From Leifsonia sp. SCN 70-46 (lineage in GTDB: Bacteria > Actinomycetota > Actinomycetes > Actinomycetales > Microbacteriaceae), in the NCBI GenBank assembly GCA_001725325.1, contig MEFY01000002.1, forward strand, positions 1,119,559 to 1,183,558: a stretch of 64,000 nt of DNA, given 5' to 3'. Positions 10,757 to 22,357 of this stretch are shown piece by piece (positions within the stretch are counted from its first letter, which is position 1; each line of letters opens with the position of its first letter). A program made the translations under genes and the position numbers. The notes under the pieces are model-generated. The model did not search any database and was not told the origin of the DNA. It worked only from the letters and a program-made list of their open reading frames with translations.

Positions 10757-10776
10757 TCAGCTTCTGACACCTCGGG

Positions 10777-10810
10777 GGCCCCGCAGCTTCGGCTGCGGGG
10801 CCTTCGTCGT
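10777..10810 (+). terminator. Intrinsic terminator of the str cluster
   Basis: An 11-bp GC-rich perfect stem (10777-10787 with 10792-10802) closed by a TTCG tetraloop and followed by TTCGTCGTT. It separates tuf from the convergent IclR gene, whose stop codon abuts it, and may serve both strands. Confidence 0.85.
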
Positions 10811-11577
10811 TAAGCCCGGCCCGTGAGGCGCGCCGTGAGCGCATCCGCCGTGCGCAGCACGGCCGGCCCTACCTCGTCGGCGGCGAGGGTGTCGAGCCGG
10901 AAGGTGAGCCCGATCGCCGCGACCGGGTAGCCGTTGCGGTCGACGGCCGCGGCCCCCGCGGAGCCGTACTCGGCCGTCACGTCGCCTTCCTCGACCGCCC
11001 ATCCGCGCTCGCGCGTGGCGGCGAGCAGCGAGTCGAGCTCCGCGAGCGACGCGGGGCCCGCGTCGGATCGGCGGATGAGCGACGCACGGTGCGGGTAGAG
11101 CGCGCGCACCTGTCCCGGCGAGAGGCGCGCGAGCATGGCACGGCCGGTCGCCGTGAGGTGGGCGGGCAGGCGCACACCGATCGCCGACACCGTCGTAGGG
11201 GCGCGGAACCCCTGCACGCGCGCCGCGTACACGACGTCGGCACCGCCGAGCACCGCGAGGTGCGCGACCACGGGCATCCTCAGCTCCGCCACGAGCCTGT
11301 CGAGCAGGGGCTTGGCGAGGCGCGCGAGCCGCTCGGACTGCAGGGCGGCGGTGCCGAGCTCCGAGACGAGGCTGCTGAGGCCGTAGGCGTGGTCCTCGGG
11401 GTAGTGCACGACGAAGCCCTCGTCCATCATGACCGCGAGCAGTTGGTAGACCGACGAGCGCGGGATGCCCAGCTCGCGCGCGATTGTCGACGCCGGCACC
11501 GGCCCGCTGCGGGCGGCGAGGAGCCGCAGCACGCCGAGGGCGTTGCGGGCGGCGGGTATGTCTGGCATGTCAGACAC
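10810..11577 (-). CDS. IclR-family transcriptional regulator, probable hut regulator
   Basis: 255 residues. The N-terminal winged helix (about 10-70) includes ASTIARELGIPRSSVYQLL, and the C-terminal effector-binding domain (about 85-250) is of IclR type. It is divergently transcribed from hutH with about 50 bases between them, so it most likely controls the histidine-use operon, perhaps sensing urocanate or a related intermediate (inference). The start is either GTG 11577 or ATG 11568. An 18-bp palindrome (11559-11576) overlaps this start region and would allow autoregulation. Confidence 0.85.
   Translation of the reverse strand: MSDMPDIPAARNALGVLRLLAARSGPVPASTIARELGIPRSSVYQLLAVMMDEGFVVHYPEDHAYGLSSLVSELGTAALQSERLARLAKPLLDRLVAELRMPVVAHLAVLGGADVVYAARVQGFRAPTTVSAIGVRLPAHLTATGRAMLARLSPGQVRALYPHRASLIRRSDAGPASLAELDSLLAATRERGWAVEEGDVTAEYGSAGAAAVDRNGYPVAAIGLTFRLDTLAADEVGPAVLRTADALTARLTGRA
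11559..11576. promoter_or_regulatory. Palindromic operator candidate between the IclR gene and hutH
   Basis: TGTCTG-N6-CAGACA, a perfect 6-bp inverted repeat. It overlaps the start of the IclR gene and lies immediately before TATAGT (11580-11585), the likely -10 box of hutH. A bound regulator could therefore control both directions. No second copy was noticed in the window. Confidence 0.5.
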
Positions 11578-11630
11578 GTTATAGTCCTGGCGCCTGCCCC
11601 GCCATGCCGCGCGGGTGTGGGATGAGTGCC

Positions 11631-13123
11631 ATGATCACCATCCACGTGGGGCCGCTCACCGTCGACGAGGTGGTCCGCGTCGCGCGCGGCGGGGAGCCCG
11701 TCGAGCTCGGCGCCGACGCGCTCGCGGCGATGGCGCAGTCCCGCGCCGTCATCGAGTCCCTCGCGGAGGACCCCGTGCCGCACTACGGCGTCTCGACGGG
11801 CTTCGGCGCGCTCGCCACCAAGCACATCCCGCTCGAGCAGCGCCAGCAGCTGCAGCGCTCGCTCGTGCGCAGCCACGCCGCGAGCTCCGGCCCGGAGGTC
11901 GAGCGCGAGGTCGTGCGCGCGACGATGCTGCTGCGCCTGAGCACCCTCGCGACGGGCCGCACGGGCGTGCGCCCGCTCGTCGCCCAGGCCTACGCCGACC
12001 TGCTCAACAGCGGCGTCACGCCGGTCATCGGCGAGTACGGGAGCCTCGGCTGCTCGGGCGACCTCGCGCCGCTCGCGCACTGCGCCCTCGCGGTCATGGG
12101 CGAGGGCGAGGTGCGTGTGGGCGACCACATCGTCGACGCCGGCACGGCCGTCGCGAACCCCGTCGTGCTGCAGGAGAAGGAGGGCCTGGCCCTCATCAAC
12201 GGCACCGACGGGATGCTCGGCATGCTGTCCCTCGCGCTGCACGACCTCGATGCGCTCCTCACGACGGCCGACCTCGCCGCGGCCCTGAGCGTGGAGGGCC
12301 TCGCGGGCACGGACCGCGTGTTCGCCGCCGACCTGCAGGCGCTGCGGCCACATCCGGGCCAGGCCACGAGCGCCGCGAACATGCGCGCCGTGCTCGAGGG
12401 CTCGGGCGCCATCGCCGCCCACGCGACCGCGGGCTTCACGCGCGTGCAGGACGCGTACTCCCTGCGCTGCGCGCCCCAGGTGCACGGCGCGGCCCGCGAC
12501 ACGGTCGCGCACGCGCGGCTCGTCGCGGAGCGCGAGCTCGCGAGCGCCATCGACAACCCCGTCGTCACGCTCGACGGCCGCGTGGAGTCGAACGGCAACT
12601 TCCACGGCGCACCCGTCGGCTACGTGCTCGACTTCCTCGCGATCGCCGTCGCCGACGTCGCGAGCATGAGCGAGCGCCGTACCGACCGGTTCCTCGACAA
12701 GGCCCGCAACGGGGGCCTCAACGCCTTCCTCGCCGACGACCCGGGTGTCGACTCCGGCCACATGATCGCGCAGTACACGCAGGCGGCCATCGTGAGCGAG
12801 CTCAAGCGGCTCGCCGCCCCCGCCTCCGTCGACTCCATCCCGACGAGCGCCATGCAGGAGGACCACGTGTCGATGGGCTGGAGCGCGGCGCGCAAGCTCC
12901 GCCGCAGCATCGACGGCCTCCAGCGCGTGCTGGCCATCGAGATCATGACCGCCGCGCGCGGCATCGAGATGCGCGGCGAGGCGCCCGCGCCGGTGTCCGC
13001 CGCCGTCATCGCGCGCCTGCGCGACGTCGTGCCGGGTGCGGGCCCCGACCGCTACCTGGCCCCCGACATCCGAGCCGCCGTCCAGTTGGTAATGGACGGC
13101 GCACTATTGAGAGCGAGCGGACT

Positions 13124-13127
<4 letters not shown>
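11631..13127 (+). CDS. hutH: Histidine ammonia-lyase
   Basis: 498 residues. It deaminates L-histidine to urocanate, the first step of histidine use. The MIO prosthetic group forms by self-cyclisation of residues 141-143, which here read Cys-Ser-Gly in [12 protein letters not shown] rather than the commoner Ala-Ser-Gly. To my knowledge Cys-Ser-Gly also occurs in other actinobacterial enzymes and still forms the cofactor. Other family segments ([15 protein letters not shown]-like [13 protein letters not shown]) are intact. ATG 11631 is preceded by GGGATGAG; ATG 11622 is an alternative giving three extra residues. Its stop overlaps the hutU GTG start. Confidence 0.95.
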
Positions 13128-14750
<1,623 letters not shown>

Positions 14751-14758
<8 letters not shown>

Positions 14759-15536
14759 CCACGATCCGCTCTGGCCGCGCGCGGGGGACTGGCCGGCGCC
14801 CGCGGGCCCCGCCGACATCGCCCTCGTCGGCGTCCCCACGAGCGCCACCTCGCTCTCGCCCACGCGGGCGCACCTCACGCCCGACGCCGTGCGCGAGGCC
14901 CTGCGGCGCTACAGCTTCGAGAGCGCGCTCGCGATAGTCGACGCGGGGGAGCGCCTCGACGTGGACGCGGCCCTGCTCATCGCGCTCGGCGGCGACAACT
15001 CGGCGACCGTCCCCGTGGCGACGGCCCGCCGCGCGACCGGCCTCGTGACGCTCGACGCGCACCACGACCTGCGCGACGGCAGCTCCAACGGCTCCCCGGT
15101 GCGCGAGCTCATCGCCGCGGGGCTCGCCGGCACGCGCGTCGTGCAGGTCGGCATCGAGCCGTTCGCCAACTCGCGCGCCTACGCGCAGCGCGCGGCCGAC
15201 CTGGGCATCACGGTCATCCTGCGCGACGAGCTGCGCCGCAGGCCCGTCGCCGACATCATGGCCGAGGCCATCGAGATCGCGGGCGACCGCGTGCACGTCG
15301 ACCTCGACGTGGACGTGTGCGACCGGGCCGTGGCTCCCGCGTGCCCCGCGAGCGTGCCCGGCGGCATCTCGGCGATCGAGCTGCGCGATGCGGCCCGGGT
15401 CGCGGGCGGGCATCCGGCCGTCACGTCGATCGACCTCGTCGAGGTGGATGCCTCGGCCGACGCCCCCGACGGGCGCACCGTGCGGCTCGTGGCCCTGTGC
15501 GTGCTCGAGGCGATGAAGGCGTTCGGGGCGCGATGA
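14751..15536 (+). CDS. hutG: Arginase-family formimidoylglutamase (HutG-like)
   Basis: 261 residues, short for an arginase-family (ureohydrolase) enzyme. Binuclear manganese-site motifs are visible: DAHHDLRD (D102, H104, D106) and DLDVDVCD (D184-D191). The first motif, normally GGDHS, reads GGDNS, so one usual metal-ligand His is Asn83. Placed between hutU and hutI, it most likely releases formamide from N-formimino-L-glutamate to give glutamate. The start overlaps the hutU stop by eight bases and the stop overlaps the hutI start. A deiminase-type alternative is unlikely because the fold motifs are those of the arginase family. Confidence 0.8.
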
Positions 15537-16660
15537 CGACGACGCTCGTGGACAACATCGGACTCCTCGTCACCCACGACGAGGAGCGGCCGGAGCGCAC
15601 GGACGCCGCCCTCGTCATCGAGGACGGCGTCATCGCGTGGGTGGGCGAGGGCTCCCCGGCGGCCGACGAGCGCGTCGACGCGGGCGGGCGCTGCGTCATC
15701 CCCGGCTTCGTCGACAGCCACTCGCACCTCGTGTTCGCGGGCGACCGCTCGGACGAGTTCGAGGCGCGCATGGCGGGCCGCGCGTACGAGGCGGGCGGGA
15801 TCCGGCGCACGGTGCGGCTCACGCGCGCGGCGACCGACGAGCAGCTGCTCGACAACGCGCGGCGGCTCGTCGCGGAGGCCCGCGCGCAGGGGACGACGAC
15901 CATCGAGATCAAGAGCGGCTACGGGCTGAGCGTCGAGGACGAGGAGCGCAGCGTGCGGCTCGCGGCGCTGCTCACGCCCGAGGTGACGTTCCTCGGCGCG
16001 CACGTCGTGCCGGAGGGCATGGGGCGGGACGAGTACGTCGACCTCGTCGTGGGCGGGATGCTCGACGCGTGCGCGCCGCACGCGCGCTGGATCGACGTGT
16101 TCTGCGAGACGGGGGCGTTCACGGTGGAGGAGAGCCGGCGCATCCTCTCGGCGGGCATCGAGCGGGGACTCGGCGCACGCGTGCACGCCGGCCAGCTCGG
16201 CGAGTCGGACGGGGTCCGGCTGGCCGTCGAGCTCGGAGCGGCGAGCGTCGACCACTGCACGTTCCTGTCGGACGACGACGTCGAGGCGCTCGCCGGGTCG
16301 GACACCGTCGCGACCCTCCTGCCCGGCGCGGAGTTCTCCACGCGGCAGCCCTACCCCGATGCCCGACGCCTGCTCGACGCGGGCGCGACGGTCGCGCTCG
16401 CGTGCGACTGCAATCCCGGCTCGAGCTTCACGACGTCGATGCCGCTCATGGTCGCGCTCGCCGTGCGCGAGATGGGGATGACTCCCGCCGAGGCCCTGCG
16501 CGCCGCGACCCTGGGCGGCGCCGCCGCGCTGCGCCGCGACGACGTGGGACACCTGCGCGTGGGTGCCCGCGCCGACCTCGTGCTGCTCGACGCGCCCACC
16601 TACGTGCACCTCGCGTACCGGCCCGGTGTGCCGCTCGTGGTCGGTACGCTGGCGGGATGA
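15533..16660 (+). CDS. hutI: Imidazolonepropionase
   Basis: 375-residue amidohydrolase that opens the imidazolone ring to N-formimino-L-glutamate. The metal-binding motif [12 protein letters not shown] (HxH) is followed by further family segments: IEIKSGYGL, the [11 protein letters not shown] region with its metal His, and the CDCNPGSS signature typical of HutI. ATG 15533 overlaps the hutG stop (ATGA). With hutH, hutU and hutG it completes the four-step route from histidine to glutamate, arranged as a tight overlapping operon. Confidence 0.96.
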   Translation: MTTTLVDNIGLLVTHDEERPERTDAALVIEDGVIAWVGEGSPAADERVDAGGRCVIPGFVDSHSHLVFAGDRSDEFEARMAGRAYEAGGIRRTVRLTRAATDEQLLDNARRLVAEARAQGTTTIEIKSGYGLSVEDEERSVRLAALLTPEVTFLGAHVVPEGMGRDEYVDLVVGGMLDACAPHARWIDVFCETGAFTVEESRRILSAGIERGLGARVHAGQLGESDGVRLAVELGAASVDHCTFLSDDDVEALAGSDTVATLLPGAEFSTRQPYPDARRLLDAGATVALACDCNPGSSFTTSMPLMVALAVREMGMTPAEALRAATLGGAAALRRDDVGHLRVGARADLVLLDAPTYVHLAYRPGVPLVVGTLAG

Positions 16661-17034
16661 CCGTAGTCCTGCGCCTCGTCGTCGCGATCGCGGTCGCCCT
16701 GCTCCTGCTCGGCCTGTGGCAGTGGCTGCTCGGCGGCGACCTCGCGGGCGGCTTCGCGGAGGCCGCGCGGCTGCTGTTCCTGTTCATGGACGTGGGTCTC
16801 GTGGTGTGGCTCGCGCTGCTCGTCGTGGGGGCCGTGCGCGGCTGGGGTCGCGGGCGCATCCTCGCCGCCGCCCTCGTGGGCGTGCTCGCCAACCTGCTCA
16901 CCGTCGTCGTCGTGGGCTTCGTGCAGGGCGGCGCGGCGCCGTGGGCGTTCATCCTGTTCGCGGTCGAGGCCGGTGTCGCGTTCCTCGTGGGCGCCGCGGT
17001 CGGCGTGCTCGTCGTGCGTGGTCGCCGCCCCTGA
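16657..17034 (+). CDS. Small four-helix membrane protein of unknown function
   Basis: 125 residues, almost entirely four hydrophobic helices (about 3-25, 38-60, 67-89 and 95-117) with a basic C terminus (RGRRP). No family was recognised. ATG 16657 overlaps the hutI stop by four bases, so it may be translated as part of the hut operon. A TACGCT hexamer at 16645-16650 lies exactly six bases before the ATG, the same leaderless-start spacing seen at other genes here. It may therefore also be expressed alone. Confidence 0.65.
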   Translation: MTVVLRLVVAIAVALLLLGLWQWLLGGDLAGGFAEAARLLFLFMDVGLVVWLALLVVGAVRGWGRGRILAAALVGVLANLLTVVVVGFVQGGAAPWAFILFAVEAGVAFLVGAAVGVLVVRGRRP

Positions 17035-17076
17035 CCGGCCGTTCTCGCGCGTTCGGCACCGGATGCCCCCGAAGGG

Positions 17077-17107
17077 TTGACAAATGTGACCGTTTCGCAT
17101 GTAACAT
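17077..17107 (+). promoter_or_regulatory. araB promoter
   Basis: A perfect TTGACA -35 (17077-17082) with TAACAT (17102-17107) as the likely -10. The 19-base spacer is longer than ideal, which suits a regulated promoter. One operator copy lies inside the spacer and a second just downstream. Transcription would run through araB-araD-araA and probably into the chvE importer genes. Confidence 0.7.
17084..17100. promoter_or_regulatory. Operator O1 in the araB promoter spacer
   Basis: The sequence ATGTGACCGTTTCGCAT lies between the -35 and -10 boxes. Its left half, ATGTGACCGTT, is identical to the reverse complement of O2. A protein bound here would block RNA polymerase directly. Confidence 0.65.
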
Positions 17108-17118
17108 GTCCCCACGCC

Positions 17119-17134
17119 ATGTGAACGGTCACAT
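17119..17134. promoter_or_regulatory. Operator O2 downstream of the araB -10
   Basis: ATGTGAACGGTCACAT is a 16-bp palindrome with a single mismatched pair. It resembles LacI-family AraR operators of other actinobacteria (ATGT...ACAT ends with a central CG). It lies downstream of the -10 box, where it could act as a roadblock or pair with O1. No araR gene is visible in the window. Confidence 0.65.
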
Positions 17135-17165
17135 GGAAGCGCAGTCCGAGACGATGGAGTCCCCC

Positions 17166-18845
17166 GTGAGCAACCTCGACGAGCACTACGTCGTCGGCGT
17201 CGACTTCGGCACCCTCTCCGGCCGCGCGGTGGTCGTCCGCGTGTCGGACGGCGCCGAGCTGGGCTCCGCCACCCACGACTACGCGCACGGCGTCATGGAC
17301 TCCGTGCTCGCCGCGACGGGCGCCGCCCTGCCGCCCGAGTGGGCGCTGCAGGTGCCCTCCGACTACGTGGACGTGCTCAGGAACGCCGTCCCCGCCGCGG
17401 TCCGGGCGGCCGGCATCGACCCCGCGGCGGTCATCGGCCTCGGCACCGACTTCACGGCGTGCACGATGATCCCCGTGCTCGCCGACGGCACCCCGCTGAG
17501 CGAGCTGCCCGAGCTCGCGGCCGAGCCCCACGCCTACGTCAAGCTCTGGAAGCACCACGCGGCCCAGCCGCAGGCCGACCGCATCAACGTGCTCGCGGCA
17601 GACCGGGGTGAGGCCTGGCTGCCGCGCTACGGCGGCCTCATCTCGAGCGAGTGGGAGTTCGCGAAGGGGCTCGAGCTGCTCGAGGAGTCCCCCGCGGTCT
17701 ACGAGCGCATGGACCACTGGGTCGAGGCCGCCGACTGGATCGTGTGGCAGCTCACGGGCACCTACGTGCGCAACGCGTGCACTGCGGGCTACAAGGGCAT
17801 CCTGCAGGACGGGCAGTACCCGTCCGCCGACTTCCTCGCCGCGCTCAACCCGGCGTTCGCGGGCTTCGTGGCCGACAAGCTCGAGCACGAGATCGGCCAG
17901 CTCGGGGATGCCGCGGGCACCCTGTCCGCACAGGCGGCGACGTGGACCGGGCTCCCCGAGGGCATCGCGATCGCCGTCGGCAACGTCGACGCCCACGTCA
18001 CGGCCCCCGCCGCCCAGGCCACGCGGCCCGGCCAGCTCGTCGCGATCATGGGCACGTCCACGTGCCACGTCATGAACTCCGACGTGCTCACCGAGGTGCC
18101 CGGAATGTGCGGCGTCGTCGACGGCGGCATCGTCTCGGGCCTCTACGGCTACGAGGCCGGCCAGTCCGGCGTGGGCGACATCTTCGCGTGGTACGTGAAG
18201 AACCAGGTGCCCGGCAGCTACCACGAGGATGCGACGGCCGCGGGCCGCAGCATCCACGAGCACCTCACCGAGCTCGTCAAAGACCAGCCCGTGGGCGGCC
18301 ACGGGCTCATCGCGCTCGACTGGAACGGCGGCAACCGCTCGGTGCTCGTCGACGCCGAGCTCAGCGGCCTGCTCGTCGGCCAGACCCTGACGACGCGCCC
18401 CGAGGAGATCTACCGCGCGCTCTTCGAGGCGACGGCCTTCGGCACGCGCGAGATCGTCGAGGCCTTCACCGGCAGCGGCGTGCCCGTGACCGAGTTCATC
18501 GTCGCCGGCGGGCTGCTGCGCAACCCGTTCCTCATGCAGGTCTACTCCGACGTGCTGCGCATGCCGCTCTCGATCATCGCGAGCGAGCAGGGCCCCGCCC
18601 TCGGCTCGGCGATCCACGCGGCGGTCGCGGCGGGCGCCTACCCGAGCGTGCTCGCGGCGGGGGAGGCCATGGGCAAGGTCACGCGCGCCGTGTACGAGCC
18701 GCGCCCCGAGGCCGCGGACGCGTACGACGCCCTCTACGCGGAGTACCGCGCCCTCCACGACTACTTCGGCAGGGGAGCCAACGACGTGATGCACCGACTC
18801 AAGGCCATGCGCCGCGCGGCGAGCCGCGAGCAGGTGACGGCATGA
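17166..18845 (+). CDS. araB: Ribulokinase
   Basis: 559-residue FGGY-family sugar kinase that phosphorylates L-ribulose. Motifs include the N-terminal phosphate loop [19 protein letters not shown], typical of AraB, and the second-domain segments MGTSTCHVM and [15 protein letters not shown]. The start GTG 17166 is preferred because GGAG sits seven bases ahead; the ATG at 17154 lacks a good ribosome-binding site. It is first in an araB-araD-araA operon under an operator-bearing promoter. The stop overlaps the araD start. Confidence 0.96.
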   Translation: MSNLDEHYVVGVDFGTLSGRAVVVRVSDGAELGSATHDYAHGVMDSVLAATGAALPPEWALQVPSDYVDVLRNAVPAAVRAAGIDPAAVIGLGTDFTACTMIPVLADGTPLSELPELAAEPHAYVKLWKHHAAQPQADRINVLAADRGEAWLPRYGGLISSEWEFAKGLELLEESPAVYERMDHWVEAADWIVWQLTGTYVRNACTAGYKGILQDGQYPSADFLAALNPAFAGFVADKLEHEIGQLGDAAGTLSAQAATWTGLPEGIAIAVGNVDAHVTAPAAQATRPGQLVAIMGTSTCHVMNSDVLTEVPGMCGVVDGGIVSGLYGYEAGQSGVGDIFAWYVKNQVPGSYHEDATAAGRSIHEHLTELVKDQPVGGHGLIALDWNGGNRSVLVDAELSGLLVGQTLTTRPEEIYRALFEATAFGTREIVEAFTGSGVPVTEFIVAGGLLRNPFLMQVYSDVLRMPLSIIASEQGPALGSAIHAAVAAGAYPSVLAAGEAMGKVTRAVYEPRPEAADAYDALYAEYRALHDYFGRGANDVMHRLKAMRRAASREQVTA

Positions 18846-19552
18846 GCCCGTTCAGCCCCGAGGTGCAGGTCGCGATCGCGCGCACGCGCGACGAGGTCGC
18901 CGCGCTGCATGCCGAGCTCACGCGCTACGACCTCGTGGTGTGGACGGGCGGAAACGTCTCGGGCCGCGTGCCGGGCGCCGACCTCTTCGTCATCAAGCCG
19001 TCGGGCGTGAGCTACGACGACCTGTCGCCGGAGAACATGATCCTGTGCGACCTCGACGGCAACGTGATCCCGAGCACGCCCGGGTGGGAGCGCTCCCCGT
19101 CGAGCGACACCGCGGCGCACGCCTACGTGTACCGCAACATGCCGGAGGTCGGCGGTGTCGTGCACACGCACTCCACCTATGCGACGGCGTGGGCCGCGCG
19201 CGGCGAGGAGATCCCGTGCGTCATCACCGCCATGGCGGACGAGTTCGGCGGCCCCATCCCGGTCGGCCCGTTCGCGATCATCGGCGACGACTCGATCGGC
19301 CGCGGCATCGTCGAGACGCTCACGGGCCACCGCTCGCGCGCCGTGCTCATGCAGAACCACGGCCCCTTCACGATCGGCAAGGATGCCCGCGACGCCGTCA
19401 AGGCCGCCGTCATGGTCGAGGATGCCGCCCGCACCGTGCACCTCGCCCGGCAGGGCGGGGAGCTCATCCCGCTGCCGCAGGACGCGATCGACGCCCTCTT
19501 CACCCGTTACCAGACCGTCTACGGCCAAGCACCGCAGGGAGCACTCGCGTGA
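18842..19552 (+). CDS. araD: L-ribulose-5-phosphate 4-epimerase
   Basis: 236-residue class II aldolase-fold epimerase that converts L-ribulose 5-phosphate to D-xylulose 5-phosphate. Zinc-site and active-site segments are intact: [29 protein letters not shown] and MQNHGPF. ATG 18842 overlaps the araB stop and the gene's own stop overlaps the araA GTG. The order B-D-A and overlaps indicate a single coupled operon for L-arabinose use. Confidence 0.95.
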   Translation: MSPFSPEVQVAIARTRDEVAALHAELTRYDLVVWTGGNVSGRVPGADLFVIKPSGVSYDDLSPENMILCDLDGNVIPSTPGWERSPSSDTAAHAYVYRNMPEVGGVVHTHSTYATAWAARGEEIPCVITAMADEFGGPIPVGPFAIIGDDSIGRGIVETLTGHRSRAVLMQNHGPFTIGKDARDAVKAAVMVEDAARTVHLARQGGELIPLPQDAIDALFTRYQTVYGQAPQGALA

Positions 19553-21060
19553 CCAGCATCATCCCCGACCTGAAGACCCGCGAGGTCTGGTTCCTCACCG
19601 GGAGCCAGGACCTGTACGGCGAGGAGACCCTGCGCCAGGTGGCCGAGCAGTCCCGCGCGGTCGCCGAGGAGCTCGGAGCCGGCCTGCCGGTCACGCTCGT
19701 CTGGAAGCCCGTGCTCACGAGCAGCGAGGGCATCCGCCGCGCGATGCTCGACGCCAACTCCGACGACTCCGTGGTCGGCGTCATCACGTGGGCGCACACG
19801 TTCAGCCCCTCGAAGATGTGGATCCACGGGCTCGACGTGCTGCGCAAGCCGCTCCTGCACCTGCACACGCAGGCCAACGTCGCGCTGCCCTGGGCCGACA
19901 TCGACTTCGACTTCATGAACCTCAACCAGGCGGCCCACGGCGACCGTGAGCACGCCTACATCCTCAGCCGCCTGAACATCGCGCGGAAGACCGTGGTCGG
20001 CCACGCGTCGAACCCCGCGGTCGTCGCGCAGGTCGAGGCGTGGAGCCGCGCCGCGGCGGGCTGGGACGCCGCGCAGAACATGAAGCTCGCGCGCTTCGGC
20101 GACAACATGCGCTTCGTCGCCGTCACCGAGGGCGACAAGACCGAGGCCGAGCTGCGGTTCGGCGTGCAGGTCAACACGTGGGGCGTCAACGAGCTCGCCG
20201 AGGCCGTGCACTCCGCATCCGACTCCGACATCGACGACCTCGTCGCGCTCTACGAGCGCGAGTACGACGTCGTCGCCGAGCTTCGCAGGGGCGGCGAGCG
20301 CCACGAGTCGCTGCGCTACGGCGCCGCGATCGAGCTCGGGCTGCGCTCGTTCCTCGAGGCAGGCGGGTTCTCGGCGTTCACCACGAGCTTCGAGGATCTG
20401 GGCGAGCTCAGGCAGCTCCCCGGGCTCGCCGTGCAGCGCCTCATGGCCGACGGCTACGGCTTCGGCGCCGAGGGCGACTGGAAGACCGCCGTCCTCGTGC
20501 GCGTCGCGAACGTCATGGGCGCGGGACTCCCGGGCGGCGCGAGCCTCATGGAGGACTACACCTACCACCTCACGCCGGGCGAGGAGAAGATCCTCGGCGC
20601 CCACATGCTCGAGGTGAGCCCGTCGCTGAGCTCGCGCCGCGCCTCGCTCGAGATCCACCCGCTCGGCATCGGCGGCAAGGACGACCCCGTGCGCCTCGTC
20701 TTCACGGCGGACCCCGGCCCCGCTGTGGTGGTCGCGCTGAGCGACATGCGCGACAGGTTCCGCCTCGTCGCCAACGTCGTCGAGAACGTGGAGCTCGACG
20801 CGCCCATGCCGAACCTGCCCGTGGGCCGCGCCGTCTGGAAGCCCGCCCCCGACTTCGCCACCTCGGCCGCGTGCTGGCTCACCGCCGGCGCCGCGCACCA
20901 CACCGTCATGACGACGGCCGTGGGCGTCGAGGTGTTCCGCGACTGGGCCGAGATGGCCCGCACCGAGCTTCTCGTCATCGACGAGGAAACCACCCTGCGC
21001 GAGTTCCAGAACGAGGTCCGCTGGAACGCGGCCTACTACCGGCTCGCACAGGGTATCTAG
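19549..21060 (+). CDS. araA: L-arabinose isomerase
   Basis: 503 residues, the usual length. It converts L-arabinose to L-ribulose with a manganese cofactor. Recognisable parts are the N-terminal [17 protein letters not shown], the [13 protein letters not shown] substrate region, [14 protein letters not shown] and the late DWAEMA segment. GTG 19549 overlaps the araD stop. It is followed by an 83-base gap with a hairpin and then the chvE-like binding-protein gene, so the enzymes and their transporter probably share one transcript. Confidence 0.97.
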   Translation: MTSIIPDLKTREVWFLTGSQDLYGEETLRQVAEQSRAVAEELGAGLPVTLVWKPVLTSSEGIRRAMLDANSDDSVVGVITWAHTFSPSKMWIHGLDVLRKPLLHLHTQANVALPWADIDFDFMNLNQAAHGDREHAYILSRLNIARKTVVGHASNPAVVAQVEAWSRAAAGWDAAQNMKLARFGDNMRFVAVTEGDKTEAELRFGVQVNTWGVNELAEAVHSASDSDIDDLVALYEREYDVVAELRRGGERHESLRYGAAIELGLRSFLEAGGFSAFTTSFEDLGELRQLPGLAVQRLMADGYGFGAEGDWKTAVLVRVANVMGAGLPGGASLMEDYTYHLTPGEEKILGAHMLEVSPSLSSRRASLEIHPLGIGGKDDPVRLVFTADPGPAVVVALSDMRDRFRLVANVVENVELDAPMPNLPVGRAVWKPAPDFATSAACWLTAGAAHHTVMTTAVGVEVFRDWAEMARTELLVIDEETTLREFQNEVRWNAAYYRLAQGI

Positions 21061-21072
21061 CACCACACCAAT

Positions 21073-21100
21073 TTCCGGCTTTCATGGACGAAGCCGGAGC
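21073..21100 (+). repeat. Hairpin and shared element upstream of the first chvE gene
   Basis: An 8-bp hairpin (TCCGGCTT / AAGCCGGA, stem 21074-21081 with 21091-21098) in the araA-chvE gap. Its right half is part of a 14-base sequence, GACGAAGCCGGAGC (21087-21100), repeated exactly upstream of mmsA at 22339-22352. It could be an RNA stability or processing element. Confidence 0.45.
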
Positions 21101-21143
21101 GCACCACAAACTGACAATGACGTCCATCACGAAAGGAATCACA

Positions 21144-22268
21144 GTGAAGAAGAGAAGCATTCTCTCGCTCGTAGCTGCTGGCGCCATGGTCGTGGGCCTC
21201 GCGGCCTGCGCTCCCGCGGCAGACACCGGCAGCGACGAGGCGGCCGGCGACGGCGGCATCATCGGTGTCGCCATGCCCACCAAGTCGTCGGAGCGCTGGA
21301 TCGCCGACGGCAACGCCCTCAAGGAGACCCTGGAGGGCCAGGGCTTCACGGTCGACCTCCAGTACGCCGAGGACGACATCCCCACGCAGGTGAGCCAGGT
21401 CGAGAACATGATCACCAAGGGCGCGAAGGCCCTGATCATCGCCGCGATCGACGGCACCACGCTCACCAACGTGCTGCAGGAGGCGGCGGACAACAACATC
21501 CCCGTCATCGCCTACGACCGCCTCATCCGCGACTCGGAGAACGTCAACTACTACGCGACGTTCGACAACTTCCTCGTCGGCCAGCAGCAGGCGTGGACGC
21601 TCCTCAACGGCCTCGGCCTCACGGAGCTCGACGGCACCCCGATCGCGGACGCGCCTGCCGGCCCGTTCAACATCGAGCTGTTCGCGGGCTCGCTCGACGA
21701 CAACAACGCGTTCTTCTTCTTCAACGGCGCCATGGACGTGCTCCAGCCGCTGATCGACAAGGGCACGCTCGTCGTCAAGAGCGGCCAGACCGCCATCGAG
21801 CAGGCGGCGACGCTGCGCTGGGACGGCGAGACCGCCCAGAGCCGCATGGAGGACATCCTCACGTCGACGTACTCGGACGGCAGCAAGGTCAACGCCGTGC
21901 TCTCGCCGTACGACGGCATCTCGCGCGGAATCATCTCCGCCCTCACCGACGCCGGTTACACGGTGGGCGAGGGCTGGCCGATCATCTCGGGCCAGGACGC
22001 CGAGGTCGACTCGGTGAAGGCGATCCTCGCGGGCGAGCAGTACGCCACCATCTTCAAGGACACGCGTGAGCTCGCCAAGGTCGCTGCGGCCATGGCGGTC
22101 GCCGTCCTCGGTGGCGACGAGCCGGAGATCAACGACACCACCACGTACGACAACGGCAAGCTCGTCGTGCCGTCGTACCTGCTCCAGCCGGTGCAGGTCA
22201 CCAAGGACAACGTCAAGGAAGCCCTCGTCGACACGGGCTACTGGACCGCGGCCGAGATCGGCCTCTAG
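21144..22268 (+). CDS. chvE: Sugar ABC transporter substrate-binding lipoprotein (ChvE type)
   Basis: 374 residues from GTG 21144, which follows an AAAGGA ribosome-binding site. The N terminus is a lipoprotein signal: KKRSILSL, a hydrophobic core, then LAAC as lipobox with Cys about 19. The mature part is a periplasmic-binding-protein type 1 fold with [16 protein letters not shown] at the start, [19 protein letters not shown] in the middle and VTKDN near the end, typical of multiple-monosaccharide (ChvE) binding proteins. It lies between araBDA and its ABC partners, so L-arabinose is the likely main ligand (inference). Confidence 0.9.
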   Translation: MKKRSILSLVAAGAMVVGLAACAPAADTGSDEAAGDGGIIGVAMPTKSSERWIADGNALKETLEGQGFTVDLQYAEDDIPTQVSQVENMITKGAKALIIAAIDGTTLTNVLQEAADNNIPVIAYDRLIRDSENVNYYATFDNFLVGQQQAWTLLNGLGLTELDGTPIADAPAGPFNIELFAGSLDDNNAFFFFNGAMDVLQPLIDKGTLVVKSGQTAIEQAATLRWDGETAQSRMEDILTSTYSDGSKVNAVLSPYDGISRGIISALTDAGYTVGEGWPIISGQDAEVDSVKAILAGEQYATIFKDTRELAKVAAAMAVAVLGGDEPEINDTTTYDNGKLVVPSYLLQPVQVTKDNVKEALVDTGYWTAAEIGL

Positions 22269-22278
22269 TCCGACACCG

Positions 22279-22314
22279 CCCGCGGCGGGGAGGCGCGAGC
22301 CTCCCCGCCGCGGG
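22279..22314 (+). terminator. Strong hairpin between chvE and mmsA
   Basis: A perfect 16-bp GC-rich stem (22279-22294 with 22299-22314) closed by a GCGA loop and without a T-run. Placed right after the binding-protein gene, it probably protects that mRNA end or causes partial termination. The binding protein would then be made in excess of the ATPase and permease. Confidence 0.7.
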
Positions 22315-22357
22315 TACCCTCACACCCACACGTTCGCCGACGAAGCCGGAGCACACC

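Noticed and set aside
11615-13123. Long N-terminal extension of urocanate hydratase through hutH
   Set aside because: It is the Arg-rich out-of-frame reading of hutH. The family N terminus begins just after GTG 13124.
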